64,000 nt of DNA, from contig CAUYUJ010015309.1 in the NCBI GenBank assembly GCA_963575745.1, positions 1 through 64,000 of the forward strand. Reading direction: 5' to 3'. A program made the translations under genes and the position numbers. The DNA comes from Prorocentrum cordatum. Lineage: Eukaryota; Sar; Dinophyceae; Prorocentrales; Prorocentraceae. Below the pieces are notes generated by a model. That model did no database searches. It was not told where the DNA came from and saw only the letters and a program-made list of their open reading frames with translations. Below, one piece after another: positions 52,138 through 62,756 of the stretch. The first letter of the stretch is position 1; each line of letters opens with the position of its first letter.

Positions 52138-52355
52138 ACCCCGCCCCCGCCGAGCCGCCGCCGACGCCGCCGCCGCGCGGCCCTCGCAGGCGGCGGCCGC
52201 CTCCCGCCGCCCGCGGTGCGCCCACGGCGCGGCCGCGGCGCGGCGCCCGCCGAGCTCCGGCGGCGCCGGCGCGCGGCGGGGCGGCGGCGGGCGGCGCGCG
52301 CGCCGCGCGCGCGCCGCGGTGGGCCGCGCTGGTCCTCGGTCGTCTCCCGCCGGGC
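52138..52355. other. Very GC-rich island
   Basis: About 215 bp, nearly all G and C, with CGCG and GCGC runs. It lies between the GGA and CTC arms, like 46741-47010. Confidence 0.7.
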
Positions 52356-52447
52356 TCCCCCTCCTCCTCCTCCTCCTCCTCCTCCTCCTCCTCCCTCCTC
52401 CCCCTCCCTCCTCCTCCTCCGCCTCCTCCTCCTCCTCCTCCTCCTCC
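52356..52447. repeat. (CTC)n polypyrimidine tract
   Basis: Second arm, 90 bp. Confidence 0.94.
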
Positions 52448-52689
52448 GCGGCTGGGGGAGCAGAGCCCAGACCCCCTCGAGGGTTGAGTATCATTTGCCC
52501 GAGGCCCAGCCCCATGCTCGTTCCCCTCGAGACCCCCCCCCAAATTATAAACCCCCAGTAACCCCCAGTTGGGGATGCAACGCTCGAGACCCCGAGGATA
52601 CGGCCTATATCCCTATCTAGGGGGGTAAGTCGGCCAGTGGGGCCCAGCCCACGCTGGTGGGGATGGGGATCGGTTGAACGATACTCAGA

Positions 52690-52850
52690 GGCATGACGAA
52701 AGTCGCGGTGGGAGGGTTCTCGTTATTTTCGGCCTCTGGGAGCCCTCGATTACCGGGCCTCGGGGCCGTCAGCAACTCACTCGCGATGAAAAGCTCCTCC
52801 TGGGAAATGTGTCGAGACCTGTGGGGGTGGGGCATGGGGGACTACGACCG
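52690..52850 (+). repeat. ~130 bp dispersed repeat, copy 1
   Basis: Shares 'ttcggcctctggg.gccctc', 'accgggcc.cggg.ccgt', 'gatgaaaa.c' and 'cctggg.aatgtgtcga' with 63030-63150. Confidence 0.65.
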
Positions 52851-52861
52851 TGAACTTTGGC

Positions 52862-52915
52862 TTAGCGTGTCGCGCCGCCGGTTCTGGCCCACCACGCTTC
52901 GGCGCGACACGCTAA
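52862..52915. repeat. 54 bp hairpin element, copy 2
   Basis: Perfect 16 bp inverted repeat TTAGCGTGTCGCGCCG / CGGCGCGACACGCTAA around a 22 nt loop. It matches 43822-43874. Confidence 0.88.
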
Positions 52916-52999
52916 CAACCTTCCCACTCCCAAGCGTCAACGTCCCGAGCTTTCCCGAGCCGACGTTGAACTCGTCCCAGAAGCTGAAATTCGGCCCAG

Positions 53000-53105
53000 G
53001 CCGCTTCCAGCCTGGCCAGTTTCAGCCTTGCCGAGTTCCGCTGGTTGAGTTCCGCCTTGCCGAGTTTTCCCTTGACCCGAGTTTTCCCTTGACCCGAGAC
53101 TGTTC
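53000..53105. repeat. Short 'gccgagtt' / 'ttgacccgag' repeats
   Basis: 'ttgccgagttccgc' and 'ttttcccttgacccgag' each repeat in tandem twice or more. Confidence 0.7.
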
Positions 53106-53399
53106 TTTCTATAGGCTCGGTGCGTAACGCGTGAGTTACCCCCCCTCCAGGCCTCCCCCATTCGTAACGATACTGCCTGGGAGGTGGCCGCAGGCTTGAA
53201 CCCTTCTAGCTGCTAAAGGCTTCTTTAGGGATCCTCACGAGAAGGATAAGGGAGGAGGAGGAGGAGGAGGAGGAGAACCAACGCAAACCCATCTCTCAGC
53301 AACGGTGTTGTACCCTCCCTCTCTTCGCAAGCCCGTACAAGGATTCATGTTCACTGAAGGAAGTGCCCAATTTGAAATCAACTGCCTGAAATCCTGATC

Positions 53400-53910
53400 C
53401 GTGCCATAACACCATGTTCGTGATGTGGGCGCCGCGAAAATCTGCATGACTGCTGCGTCTTGACGATCCTGACTCGTGCCAGAACACCATCTCCTGGAAG
53501 TCGAACGCCGCGAAGCCTTCGTCCCGACGCGCTCCTGCGGCGTGCCACGGCGCCCTTCCTCGGAGGCCAACAGTAAGAATCCATGAACATGGTCGTTCGC
53601 TCTTAAGACGAGTGTGCGCGGCGCGCCGGCGAGGGCTTCATTTTTAACGAGGGGGCCGCCCTCCATCCCCCGAAGCTCTTGCCATCGATTGACACGAGTG
53701 CACGCAGCGCTAAGGCGAGAGCCACAGTTTGACCCCCCCCCCCCCGTCTTCCACCCGTGAATCTAGAACATGTTGGACACAAGCGAGTGCGCGCGGCGCC
53801 AAGGCGACAGCCACATCTTGAAAGCCGCCCTTCCTCCATCCGTGAAGCTGTCGCACATTTCAGACTGGTCGTGAATTGTGATCAGGTGTCAGGCGAAATG
53901 CCCGGCGCTT
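53400..53910 (+). repeat. Composite dispersed repeat with three ~85 bp units, copy 2
   Basis: Two leaders with 'tgatcc/cct.actcgtgcca.aacaccat' (53395 and 53469) precede three units at about 53608, 53690 and 53780 carrying 'gcgcggcgc.aaggcga.agccac' and 'ccatcc.tgaagct'. The element closes with 'gtcaggcgaaatgccc'. The order matches 44525-44925. Confidence 0.75.
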
Positions 53911-54249
53911 CTTACCGACGCGTCTCGGGATGTGACAGGGAGGGGCTGTTCCTGAGAAAGAGGGCTGAAAGAGAGGGTGAATAGAGGAGGAAGCGAAGGA
54001 GGAGGAAGAGGAGGAGGAGGAAGACGACGACGACGACCGACGTGACCCTGAGGCCCCCGATGGTGCACAGGCATTTTTGTCGTAGTCGTCGTTTTCGTCG
54101 TAGCGTTAGTCGTCTCGTCGCTCTCTTTTTCTTCACTCTACTGCAAGGTGTTTCGCGCAGGGACAGAAGAAGAGGGGAGGGAGTTGGGAGGAGGGGCGTG
54201 AGAGGGAGGCGGGGACAGGCCGAAGCGACTGACCACACTTCTGTTTGAT

Positions 54250-54690
54250 CACACGCTGCGGTGCGCGTGTGCAATGTGGTGCACGGAAGCACTGGGGTGT
54301 ACACAAGCGTTGCGGTGCACGCAGACGATGTGGCCTCGACAGGCGCTGTGGTGTGCAAGAGCGGTCTGGTGTGCGCAGGCACTGTGGTGAACGGCCACGG
54401 TGTGGCTCAGGCGGCTGCTGCGATATGTGCAGAAACCGTGGTGCAATCAACACGAGCCAGTGCACAGAGGCACTGTGGTGTGCAGTGGCGCTGTTGCGCA
54501 TGTGGGTGCTGGTGCACGGAGGCGCAAAAGTGTAATTATACCTGCGATGTGGCGCCATGGTGCGCGCAGGTGCCAGGGTGAACAGAGGCCCTGTGGTGTG
54601 CACAGGCGCCTTGGTGCACGCAGTTGCTGTCGTACACACGCCTATTGTGGTGCACGCGGGCGGTTGTTGCGCTGGTGTTGCGGGTGCGCC
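54250..54690 (+). repeat. GTGGTGCA minisatellite
   Basis: Units of about 15-21 bp such as 'cgctgtggtgtgcacagg' and 'cactgtggtgaacgg' repeat for about 440 bp. Similar in motif to 32.8-33.3 kb. Confidence 0.8.
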
Positions 54691-54969
54691 TTCCGGGTTG
54701 CACGCTGGCCGCCGTCACGGGCACCCCCTCCCTCGCCGACCACCCCCCTGGGTAACACGCGCTATCCAAAATGGATGAAACAACGATCCCGCGCTTGCTG
54801 GGTATCTCGAACTGATACCGATACCGCTACCTTTCCGCCGTCGCCACGGCTGGGTTCGCCTTGATTTCCGTCAGAACGCACACGGGGAGAGGTCTGTGGA
54901 GCAGCGGTATCGGTACCGTTTCGTCCTCCCAGCCTCTCCTCTTCTCTCGCCCGCTCCCTCCCCGGTGCT

Positions 54970-55024
54970 GCTGCTGCTGCTTCGTTTCCCTTCCTGCCTG
55001 TCTCTTTCTGCCCCGTCGTCCTGC

Positions 55025-55056
<32 letters not shown>

Positions 55057-55300
55057 CTGCTCTTCCCCTTGTTCGTCATCGTGCCAGTCGTCGTCTTCGT
55101 CGTCCTCCTCCTCTTTCCTCCTCCCTCCTCCCCGTCATCATCCCTCCCTCGTCGTCCTGGGGTTTGTACTCATAATTTTCTTCCTGCTCCCACCCCCTCC
55201 TCCTCCTCCACCTCCACCTCCTCCTCCACCTCCTCCTCCTTCCCCTCATCATGGTGCATCCTCCTCCTCCTCCTCCTCCTCCTCCTCCTCCACATCCCCC
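54970..55300. repeat. (CTG)n and (CTC)n tracts
   Basis: CTG triplets at about 54973-54990 and 55020-55060, then CTC-rich sequence to about 55300. Confidence 0.88.
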
Positions 55301-55309
55301 TGTCCGCAG

Positions 55310-55640
55310 ATGCCCAAGAGTAAACCGTTCACAATGCGCATGCGTGCGGCCAGTGGTTGTTCAGCTGGCGGCTGGGGAAGCAGGGTGGGCAGTGCAGGTG
55401 CGGAAATGGGGGCCGCTGTTCGCAAGCAAGCCGCCATGGCGCAGCAAACGCTCCGGAGAGAAGAGTTGCAACACTGCGTTTTCGTGGTGAAGGGACAAGC
55501 CCGAGGATAACCCGCTGCAGCACGTGCTGGAAATCGCAGATCTGTACGACCTTCAGGCGGAGATGGCGATTAGCGAAGCCGTCAAGCAGGTGGTGCCCAA
55601 GGCGCCCCCTTCACAACGCCAGCCGAAGGATTTCTGGTAA
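55310..55640 (+). pseudogene. Decayed coding sequence, part 1
   Basis: The frame at 55436 reads MAQQTLRREELQHCVFVVK and stops; a neighbouring frame continues with DNPLQHVLEIADLYDLQAEM and AISEAVKQVVPKAPP, stopping at TAA near 55638. The residue mix and register change suggest one broken gene. Family not recognised. Confidence 0.4.
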
Positions 55641-55828
55641 ACCGTCTCACAGGCCAAGGTCGAGAAGAGCAAGGAGTTCGTCATGGCCGCAGACGGGTGC
55701 AGTGGCGGAAGGCAGCGTTGTGACGTGACGGGCTGCTGGTGAAGGCCCACGGTGCTAACGCAGAGCGGACGGAAGAAGGCGCCCGAGGAACACAACATAG
55801 AGACAAGTGCACGGCCCCGAAATTGTTC

Positions 55829-56176
55829 ATGGCGAAAATGGTTGCGTTGGCGGGATTCCTGAGATCGGTGGAGGCTCCCGCCGGCAAGGCTGCAGGCGCT
55901 GGACTTCCCCAGTCGAGTGTGGGCAGCACTGCGCTGCCGAAGAAAACGCAGGTCACGTGCACCAAGGGCGAAGTGTCGCTGATCCACTGTTGCTTGGTGA
56001 CGGATGACTTCGTGCCAGCAGTGGCGGAGGTGAACTCAGTGTTGAGAGCGTCGTGGAAGGCGGGCTGCGGCCTGGACAGTCGGGTCGAGGGCTCGTACCA
56101 GGAGGTGGCTGAGGACCTTGCTAAGCCCCAAAGCACCACCGCGGATGCTGAGGCCCCAGATGGTGGTGGACCCTGA
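55829..56176 (+). CDS. Hypothetical ORF, 115 aa, probably part of a decayed gene
   Basis: ATG 55829 (MAKMVALAGFLRSVEAPAGK) runs to TGA 56174-56176 through VTCTKGEVSLIHCCLVTDDF, VPAVAEVNSVLRASW and DSRVEGSYQEVAEDLA. Composition is protein-like and unlike the repeats nearby. The same frame is open 30 codons upstream. No domain recognised; its neighbours are clearly frame-broken. Confidence 0.35.
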   Translation: MAKMVALAGFLRSVEAPAGKAAGAGLPQSSVGSTALPKKTQVTCTKGEVSLIHCCLVTDDFVPAVAEVNSVLRASWKAGCGLDSRVEGSYQEVAEDLAKPQSTTADAEAPDGGGP

Positions 56177-56189
56177 TAGCAAGTCGACG

Positions 56190-56860
56190 AGGAATAACAT
56201 GCTCAGGCTGCAACGACGGAGCCAGCGGCTGGAAGGCAGTGCTCCAGGGGGTCTTCGAGCAGCTGCGCGAGGAGGAGGACGAGCGGGAGGAGTCCAGGGT
56301 GGCCGTCGAGGCGCCGGAGGACGCGTGGAAGGCAGAGGAGATCAGGCCGCAGCTCGAGCGCAAGCCGAAAGCATTGGGCCTGGCCAGCCACGTCGCCAAC
56401 TGAGGCAAGGAATTGCAGGAGCAGGAGATCTCGAGGATGCACGGGCGCTGGGGCCCCCGGGTGGGGAACGCGACCATGGGCGCGCCGACGGCATGCGGGA
56501 GGAAGATCGAGCTTCGAGCAGGGGGCGAAGAGGGAGACGCGCCACCAAGTGGAAGAAGACGAAGCCGACGCCTCGGAGGGTGCGCGCGCAGCCGCAGGGC
56601 GGAGAGTGCGGCGTACGCGGCGAGCATGCGGAATAGATGCTGCACCCTGGAGAGTGGCGAGAGGAAGGGGAAAGGCAGGTCCTGGAGGACACGGGGTGCA
56701 AGGGCGCACCCCGCCCTTTTCGGCGGGCGCAACGACTGCGGCGACGTCCAGCGCTGGAAGCAGATGATCGGCGATCGGGCGCAGCTCAAGAGGCCGCGGC
56801 GAAGGCACACGATCGAGGGCACTGACCAGCTGCCAGATGCAGGGAAGACACGCGCGCGCA
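56190..56860 (+). pseudogene. Decayed coding sequence, part 2
   Basis: One frame reads LQGVFEQLREEEDEREES, VAVEAPEDAWKAEEIRPQLE and LASHVAN, then a TGA (56401-56403). It reopens as GKELQEQEISRM. Frames switch again towards 56860. The helical, charged content suggests a coiled coil in the ancestor. Confidence 0.35.
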
Positions 56861-56913
56861 GTTGAAGCGCGCGCAGACGGCGCGGGGGGGCCATGCGGGA
56901 ATGATCCGCCATC

Positions 56914-58254
56914 ATGTTGAGGAAGGACAGCCCGCGTTGCAGGGTCGTGTGGAGGGCAATGCGCCAGCGCAAGTCAGATCAGGATATGGAGGACCTCGCC
57001 AACGCCTGCGACGCGGAGGGGCGCCAGCCCAGGCAGCGCGCGGCGGCGCAGGCAGCGGCGGTGCCCATGCCGGCAGGGGGCGACAGAGTGCTCGCGCTGC
57101 CGTCGGAGGCCCAGCGCAAGGCCGCAGGCCCGATGGCATGGGCATGGGCGGAGGCGAGGGCCATCGAGGGCCTTTCCGCTCTGCGAGCGGCGCGGTCTCG
57201 CGCAGTGTTGGACGGGATGGGGCGCGAGTTGGGCGCGACTTCGGCCGCGCCCTCGCGCGACCGGCAGACCTTCTATGACGCCATCAGCTTGGCTAAATTG
57301 ATGGACCTGGCTGCGCGCGCGGCGCCCGGCGATCGCGGCGGCGATGGGGGCGCGGCTCTGCCGGGCGCCCATGCTGCTGCAGGGCAACGAGTTCGGCATC
57401 GGCCGGGGCGCGGCCGACGGGGTCGGCGGCGGCGGGGTCGGCGCGCGGCCGAGGTGCGCATCCGCCGGGCGCTGGCCAGGGCACGCGAGGCAGCGCCGAC
57501 CTTGGGCCCCGGGGCTTTCGCGGACAACGCGGCGGCGAAGATGGAGGGCCTTGAGAAATCAGCCACCGTCGGCGCGAACGAGACGGCGGAATTCGTGCGC
57601 GGGTTTCGTCGAGGAGAGGCGCGCCGAGATCTCCGGCGCGCCCGGGCAGCCCAGATCTGGCCCGACATTCGGGAGGCAGCTGGGGGGCTCTGCGAAGCGA
57701 GAAACTGCCCACGCAGGCGGCGGAGGAGGCGGCGGACCCGGGCTGAGACGCGGCGGCTCGCCGGAAGCGCGACGGCGTCAGCGACTCGGCGCGGCCGGGG
57801 GCGCTCAGCCGCGGTGGCGAAAATGAGGAGGGCCGCGGAGCAGACGCTCGAGACTAAGGGCCCCTGGAGCGCGAGCGTCAACCTGCGGGCGGCCCGGGGC
57901 CGCCCGCTGCAGGGGCGCCGAGCAGGATCGCAGAGGCCCGCAAACAGGCTGGCGCGGCCTCTGGCGGGGCGCGGGCAGCAGATGCCTCGCCGCGGTCCTG
58001 GCGGCGACGTTGCCGGAGGAGGTAGGGGTGCAGCTGAGAGCCCAATTGCTGGGCGGATGGCCCACGTCGTTGGAGACAGCGCCCGAGCTGCACGCGGGGA
58101 ACAAGATGGCCTGGGGATTGGCGAGGCAAGCGCAGAGCTCAGCTGGGCCATGCAGACGATAGGTGGGGGCCCGCGGGCAAATCGGAGCAGTTCAGGCAGT
58201 GCCGGTGGGTCTCGGACGAGGGCCGCGGGCTGCTGCGCCACGGTTGCGAGCTGA
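56914..58254 (+). pseudogene. Long Arg/Ala-rich open stretch, partly decayed gene
   Basis: 446 codons are open. The first part is protein-like: RQRKSDQDMEDLANACDAEG, MAWAWAEARAIEGLSALRAA, VLDGMGRELGATSAAPSRDR and QTFYDAISLAKLMDLAARAA. From about 57350 the frame turns into Arg runs while a neighbouring frame looks better (57500-57620: DNAAAKMEGLEKSATVGANE), so frameshifts are likely. High GC keeps several frames open. No family recognised. Confidence 0.35.
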
Positions 58255-58430
58255 GCGTCAAGGATGGCGGGGGCGTTCCAGCGAAGATCGAAGAGGGGGG
58301 CCCCGCCATGGAGTGGCACCCTTTGCGGGCGACGGACGAGACTCACGGCTCCTTCATCGACCACCAGGGGCTGTCGCGCGACGCGAGGCAGGACGCGGCG
58401 CATGCGCGGTGGAGAGCTGCGGCGGCACAC
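58185..58430 (+). pseudogene. Decayed coding sequence, part 3
   Basis: A frame reads EQFRQCRWVSDEGRGLLRH, GCELSVKDGGGVPAKIEEGG and MEWHPLRATDETHGSFIDHQ before turning Ala/Arg-rich. It looks like a real protein segment in another register from 56914-58254. Family unknown. Confidence 0.35.
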
Positions 58431-58714
58431 GAGCATGGTGCGGCTCTCGCAGGCGGCGCGGGCGTCCGCCACCTGCGAGGCAAGCTGGGGCGAATGGCCA
58501 GAAGACAGGGGGGGGACATACACAAAAACACAATTTTTCACTGCGTGGAGCTCCCCATATGTGCAATTATCCCCATGGACGCGTCCGCCGCGAGTGTCTA
58601 GGCGCAAGAGCTTTCGAATCTAAGCGGGCTTGAGTTGTGGCGGTCTGGTCACGAATCTAACCTCGAACGAATTGGAGCGTGAATGAGTCTCAGCAGTACG
58701 AACGCGTCTCTGCG

Positions 58715-58880
58715 CATGAGCCTGGGGCCTCCTGGGGCCTCCTGAAACCTCCTGGGGCGGGGCCTCAAGGAGCCTCCTGGGGCCTCCTGGGGCCTCTTGG
58801 AGCTTCGAGTGGCCTCCTGACTCCTCCTGAAGTCTCGCGCGGCCTCCTTGGGCCTCCTGGGGCCTCCTTGGGCCTAGGGA
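58715..58880. repeat. CCTCCTGGGG minisatellite
   Basis: 'ggcctcctgg' repeats with a period of about 10 bp, a relative of the CTTGG family. It returns at 59165-59370. Confidence 0.85.
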
Positions 58881-58884
58881 GGAA

Positions 58885-59160
58885 TCGTGCCCCAGGAGAG
58901 GCCCGATCTATAGGAACAGACGCACATGAAACATTGCGGATCGGAACAGCAGGAGAAAGGCAATCTATTGGAACACGCGTCGAACATCAAGACTTCGTGC
59001 CCCAGGGGAGGCCCAATCTATAGGAACATTGGCAAAACATGTTTGGATTGTATACACGGAAGAAGGACAATCTATGTACACATACGTATAACATCAAGGA
59101 TTCGTGCACCAGGTGGGGCCCAATCTATAGAAGCATACGTAAAACACATGGGATTGGAGC
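58885..59160. repeat. ~60 bp degenerate tandem repeat
   Basis: 'cgtgccccagg.gaggcc' + 'caatctataggaacat' alternates with 'ggaacagcaggagaaagg' + 'caatctattggaacacg' for about five copies. Confidence 0.75.
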
Positions 59161-59164
59161 CACT

Positions 59165-59370
59165 CCCGTTGCCTCCTGAGGACTCCTGCTCCTGGGGCCT
59201 CTCGGGGCCTCCTGTTGCCTTCTGGGGCATCCTGGCGCTTCCTATGGCTTCTTGGGGCCTCCTGGAGCCTCTTGGGACATCCTGTGGCCTCTTGAATCTC
59301 CCTGTGGCCTCCTGATGCCTCCTGGGACCTCATCTGGTCTCCTGGGGCCTGCTGGGGCCCCCTGTGGCAT
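59165..59370. repeat. CCTCCTGGGG minisatellite, second block
   Basis: Same ~10 bp unit as 58715-58880, on the far side of the 60 bp repeat. Confidence 0.85.
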
Positions 59371-59409
59371 CCTGGGGAGAACTTGTGGCCACGAGTCCGG
59401 TCACAAACA

Positions 59410-60250
59410 CAAGCCGATCGAGACATCCTCAAAATCTGGCCCCCCGGGGGGCGAAAGTGAACGCCTCCCTCGAGATATCCTCACAATCTGCTCTCCAAGC
59501 GAAGGGTGTTGAGACAGAAAACAAGCAAACCGATTGAGACATCCCCACAAAGCGGCCGCGAACGGGACCGTGCAATACCCTTCGGCGGCTCCCCTTAGCT
59601 GAAACCAGCGCCCCGCCTGAAACCCCTTCATAATCTGCTCCAAGCGAAGGATGCTGCGACAGAAAACATGCAAACCGTTTGAGACATCCCAACAAAGCGG
59701 CCGCGAACGGGACCGTGCAATACCCATCAGTTGCTCCCTTCAGGGGTGCTGAAACCAGCGCCCCGCCTGAGACATCCTCGCAATCTGCTCTCCAAGCGAA
59801 GGATGTGAAGACAGACAACAGGCAAACCGTTCGAGACATCCCCACAAAACGGCCACGAACGGGACCGTGCAATACCTCTCGGCGGCTCCCCGTAGGGGTG
59901 CTGGAACCAGTGCCCCGCCTGAGATATCCTCGCAATCTGCTCTCCAAGCGAAGGATGTTGCAGCAGAAAACAGGCAAACCGTTTGATGCATCCCCACACA
60001 ACGGCCGCGAACGGGACCGTGCAATACCTCTCGGCGGCGCCCCGTAGGGGTGCTGAAACCAGCGCCCCGCCTGAGACATCCTCACGATCTGCTCTCCAAA
60101 CGAAGGATGTTGCAGCAGACAACAGGCAAACCGTCCGAGACGTCCCCACACAACGGCCGCGAACGGGACCGTGCAATACCCTTCGGCGGCTCCCCTTAGG
60201 GGTGCTGAAACCAGCGCCCAGTCTGAGACATTCTGACGATCTGCTGTGTG
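59410..60250. repeat. 152 bp satellite, about 5.5 units
   Basis: The word 'gaacgggaccgtgcaatacc' recurs at about 59560, 59705, 59857, 60009 and 60161, giving periods of 145, 152, 152 and 152 bp. Each unit also has 'gagacatcc.cacaa', 'ctctccaagcgaaggatg' and 'gctgaaaccagcgccccgcc'. The - strand is open in more than one frame through several units. Confidence 0.93.
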
Positions 60251-60276
60251 TTGAATACATCAGACAACCAGAAGGT

Positions 60277-60437
60277 CGGAGTATGACGAAGTCTGGGTAC
60301 GAGTAAGTTTCAACATGAGGAAGTCTGAATATGAGTAGGTCTGAGTATGAGTAGGTCTGAGTATGAGCACATTAATGTGATGAGGTCTGGGTATGCGTAA
60401 GTCTGTGTGTGAGTAAGTCTAGGTATGAGGAGGTGGA
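60277..60437. repeat. 12 bp 'gtctgagtatga' minisatellite
   Basis: Units such as 'ggtctgagtatgagta' and 'aagtctgggtacgagta' repeat about 12 times. A short GGA tract follows. Confidence 0.85.
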
Positions 60438-60489
60438 GGAGAAGGAGGAGGAGGAGGAGGAGGAAGAGGAGGAGACGAGGAAAGAGTAG

Positions 60490-60800
60490 GAGGCGTCCAA
60501 GTAATAACAAGAACCCCCATCTTAGGATATGGGGAATCATTCGTCGATTCCCTGGAAAAATATGGGAAAATATGGGAAACGGGGGGGAGACAAGAGCCCA
60601 GAACATTCTGCTATGTGTGTCTACTTCTTTGTGTGTCCCAAAGCCCCTTTCAGAAGACAGGAGAGGACGGACTGGTCGCTGAACATGTCGGTGGCGAAAG
60701 CAGGCCAACGGCCGGGGACGCGCCACGGTCGAGAAGGAATCCTGGTTGATGAGCTGTGCCCGCGTTGCCGCCAGGGGCCAGGAACTTCCGTTGGGATCCC
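60490..60800. other. Spacer
   Basis: AT-richer patch near 60500-60580 with 'aaaatatggg' in tandem. No gene recognised. Confidence 0.45.
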
Positions 60801-61342
60801 AATGCTCGTCCTTTTTCGTCCTCCCCCTCTTCTTCCTCCTCCTCCTCCTACTCCTCCTCCACCTCTTCCTCCTTTTCCCCCTCCCTATCCCAATCTTCAT
60901 CCTCATCCTCATCCTCATCCTCATCGTCCTCCTCCTCCCCTTCAACCGTCTCCTCCTGTTCCACCGTGTCCTCCTCCTCCCTGCCTCCTCCTTCCTGAGT
61001 TCCCTCCCCGTCCTTCTACCCCCTCCTTCCTCCCGCCCTCCCCCCCTCTCTCTCTCTCTCTGCTTACTCCCCCCCTCCTCGCTCCCCCCCCTTCTCGCCC
61101 AGGCTCCGCGGGATGGGGCCGCGGCGGCGGCGCTGTGCCAGCGGAGCCGGCAGCGGCCGGCGCGGCGGGGGGGCGGCGCCCAGCAGCGCTCAGAGGCTGG
61201 TCCTGCCTCCTCCTCCTCCTCCTCCTCCTCCTCCTCCTCCTCTTCCTGATCCTCCTCCTCCTCCTGCTCCTCCTGGCCTTCCTGCGCCCTGGGCCGTCCC
61301 CGCCGCCGCCGCCGTCGGCGGCGGCGGGCGGCGTTGCTACGG

Positions 61343-61376
<34 letters not shown>

Positions 61377-61420
61377 GGTTTTCGTCGTCTACGTCGTCGT
61401 TGTCGCCGCTGTCGTCGCCG
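60801..61420. repeat. CTC/CAT tracts, GC-rich island and (GTC)n
   Basis: CTC-rich sequence (60810-61095, with four 'catcct' units), a GC-rich island (61100-61200), CTC again (61202-61270), then GCC and GTC triplets (61300-61420). Confidence 0.85.
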
Positions 61421-61429
61421 TCACGCAGG

Positions 61430-62560
61430 CATGCATACACTCATCTGTACATACATACGCACGTGCATACCTGCATGCATGCATACATGCGTACGCGCGC
61501 CTACCTACTTGCCTGCCGACCTGCCTACAATCCTGCCTACTGGCCGACCTGCCTACACACAGAGAGACAGACAGACAAACATACATACATACATACATAC
61601 GTACATACACACGTACATACATACAAAATGCGTACACACAAACCTACATGCATGCATACATACAACCATATGTACACGCATGCATGCATACCTACATACA
61701 TACAACCATAAATCATAAACACACACACACATACTTATACATGTATATAAACACATGCATACATCCATGCGTGCACACATGAATATGTACACACATACAT
61801 ACAGACACACAGACGTATACGCATGCAGATGGACATACACACATATATATATATATGCATACATACATACGTACATGCATGCATACATGCATGCATGCAT
61901 CCATACATACATACATACGCGCAGACGTACACGCATGTATACAGACAAACGTACACGCATCCATGCACACATGTATGACTGCACACTTCTATTCACACAT
62001 AACTACCGGTTTCCATACACATATATACATATATACACATACATATATATATATATATATAGATATACATATCTACTCCCAGATGTGCATACATACATGC
62101 ACCCACACATGCATACACACAGACGAATACATACACACATGCATCCGTACATACATGCGCACATACATACACCCATACATACCAACGTACCTGCACACAT
62201 TCATGCATACATGCATGCATTTCTATATGTATATATAGATACACCTGCATCGATGCATGCATGAGCACAGGCATACACACGTACACAGCATACATGCATG
62301 TATGCATGCAGACATACGTACACACATACACACACATGTACAACCATACGCACAGACAAATGTACACATACATGTATCGATAACTAGTTATAGTCGTGCA
62401 AACATACGTACCTACCTGTCTACATACATACCGACATTCATACATACATACATCTACACATCCACACATACCTGCATGCATACATGCATGCACGCGAACA
62501 GTTTATACATATTTACATATATATACGTTGGTGCATGCTTACATATATACACGCCTACAT
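61430..62560. repeat. 1.1 kb (ACATACATGC)n-type repeat
   Basis: Degenerate ACAT/ACAC/ATGC tetranucleotides, AT-rich against the GC-rich flanks, with short TATATA runs. The + frames read His/Thr/Tyr and the - frames Cys/Val/Tyr; neither is a gene. Confidence 0.93.
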
Positions 62561-62562
62561 GT

Positions 62563-62755
62563 GTTCTCTCTCTCTCTCTCTCGAATTCTGCATATTCATA
62601 TCAGTCGGTCTCTCCTTTTTGTGCTCTCTCTCTCTCTCTCTTCCTCTCTTCCTTTCCATTTCTCACCCTTTCTCTCCCTCTCTCTCTCTCTTTCTCTCTC
62701 ACTCTGTCACTCTTTCTCTCTCATTCTCTCTCTCTCTCTCTCTCTCTCTTGGCGG
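62563..62755. repeat. (CT)n microsatellite
   Basis: CT dinucleotides with TTTC and CACT interruptions. Confidence 0.94.
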
Positions 62756-62756
62756 C

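Noticed and set aside
59429-60151. 240-codon frame on the - strand
   Set aside because: Encoded by the 152 bp satellite; since 152 is not a multiple of three, its repeats appear in different frames.
60310-61440. 376-codon - strand frame with Arg/Glu runs
   Set aside because: Passes through (GTC)n, CTC and GC-rich tracts with no protein-like segment.
61389-62493. Cys/Val/Tyr-rich and His/Thr-rich frames
   Set aside because: Translations of the ACAT repeat, open on both strands.
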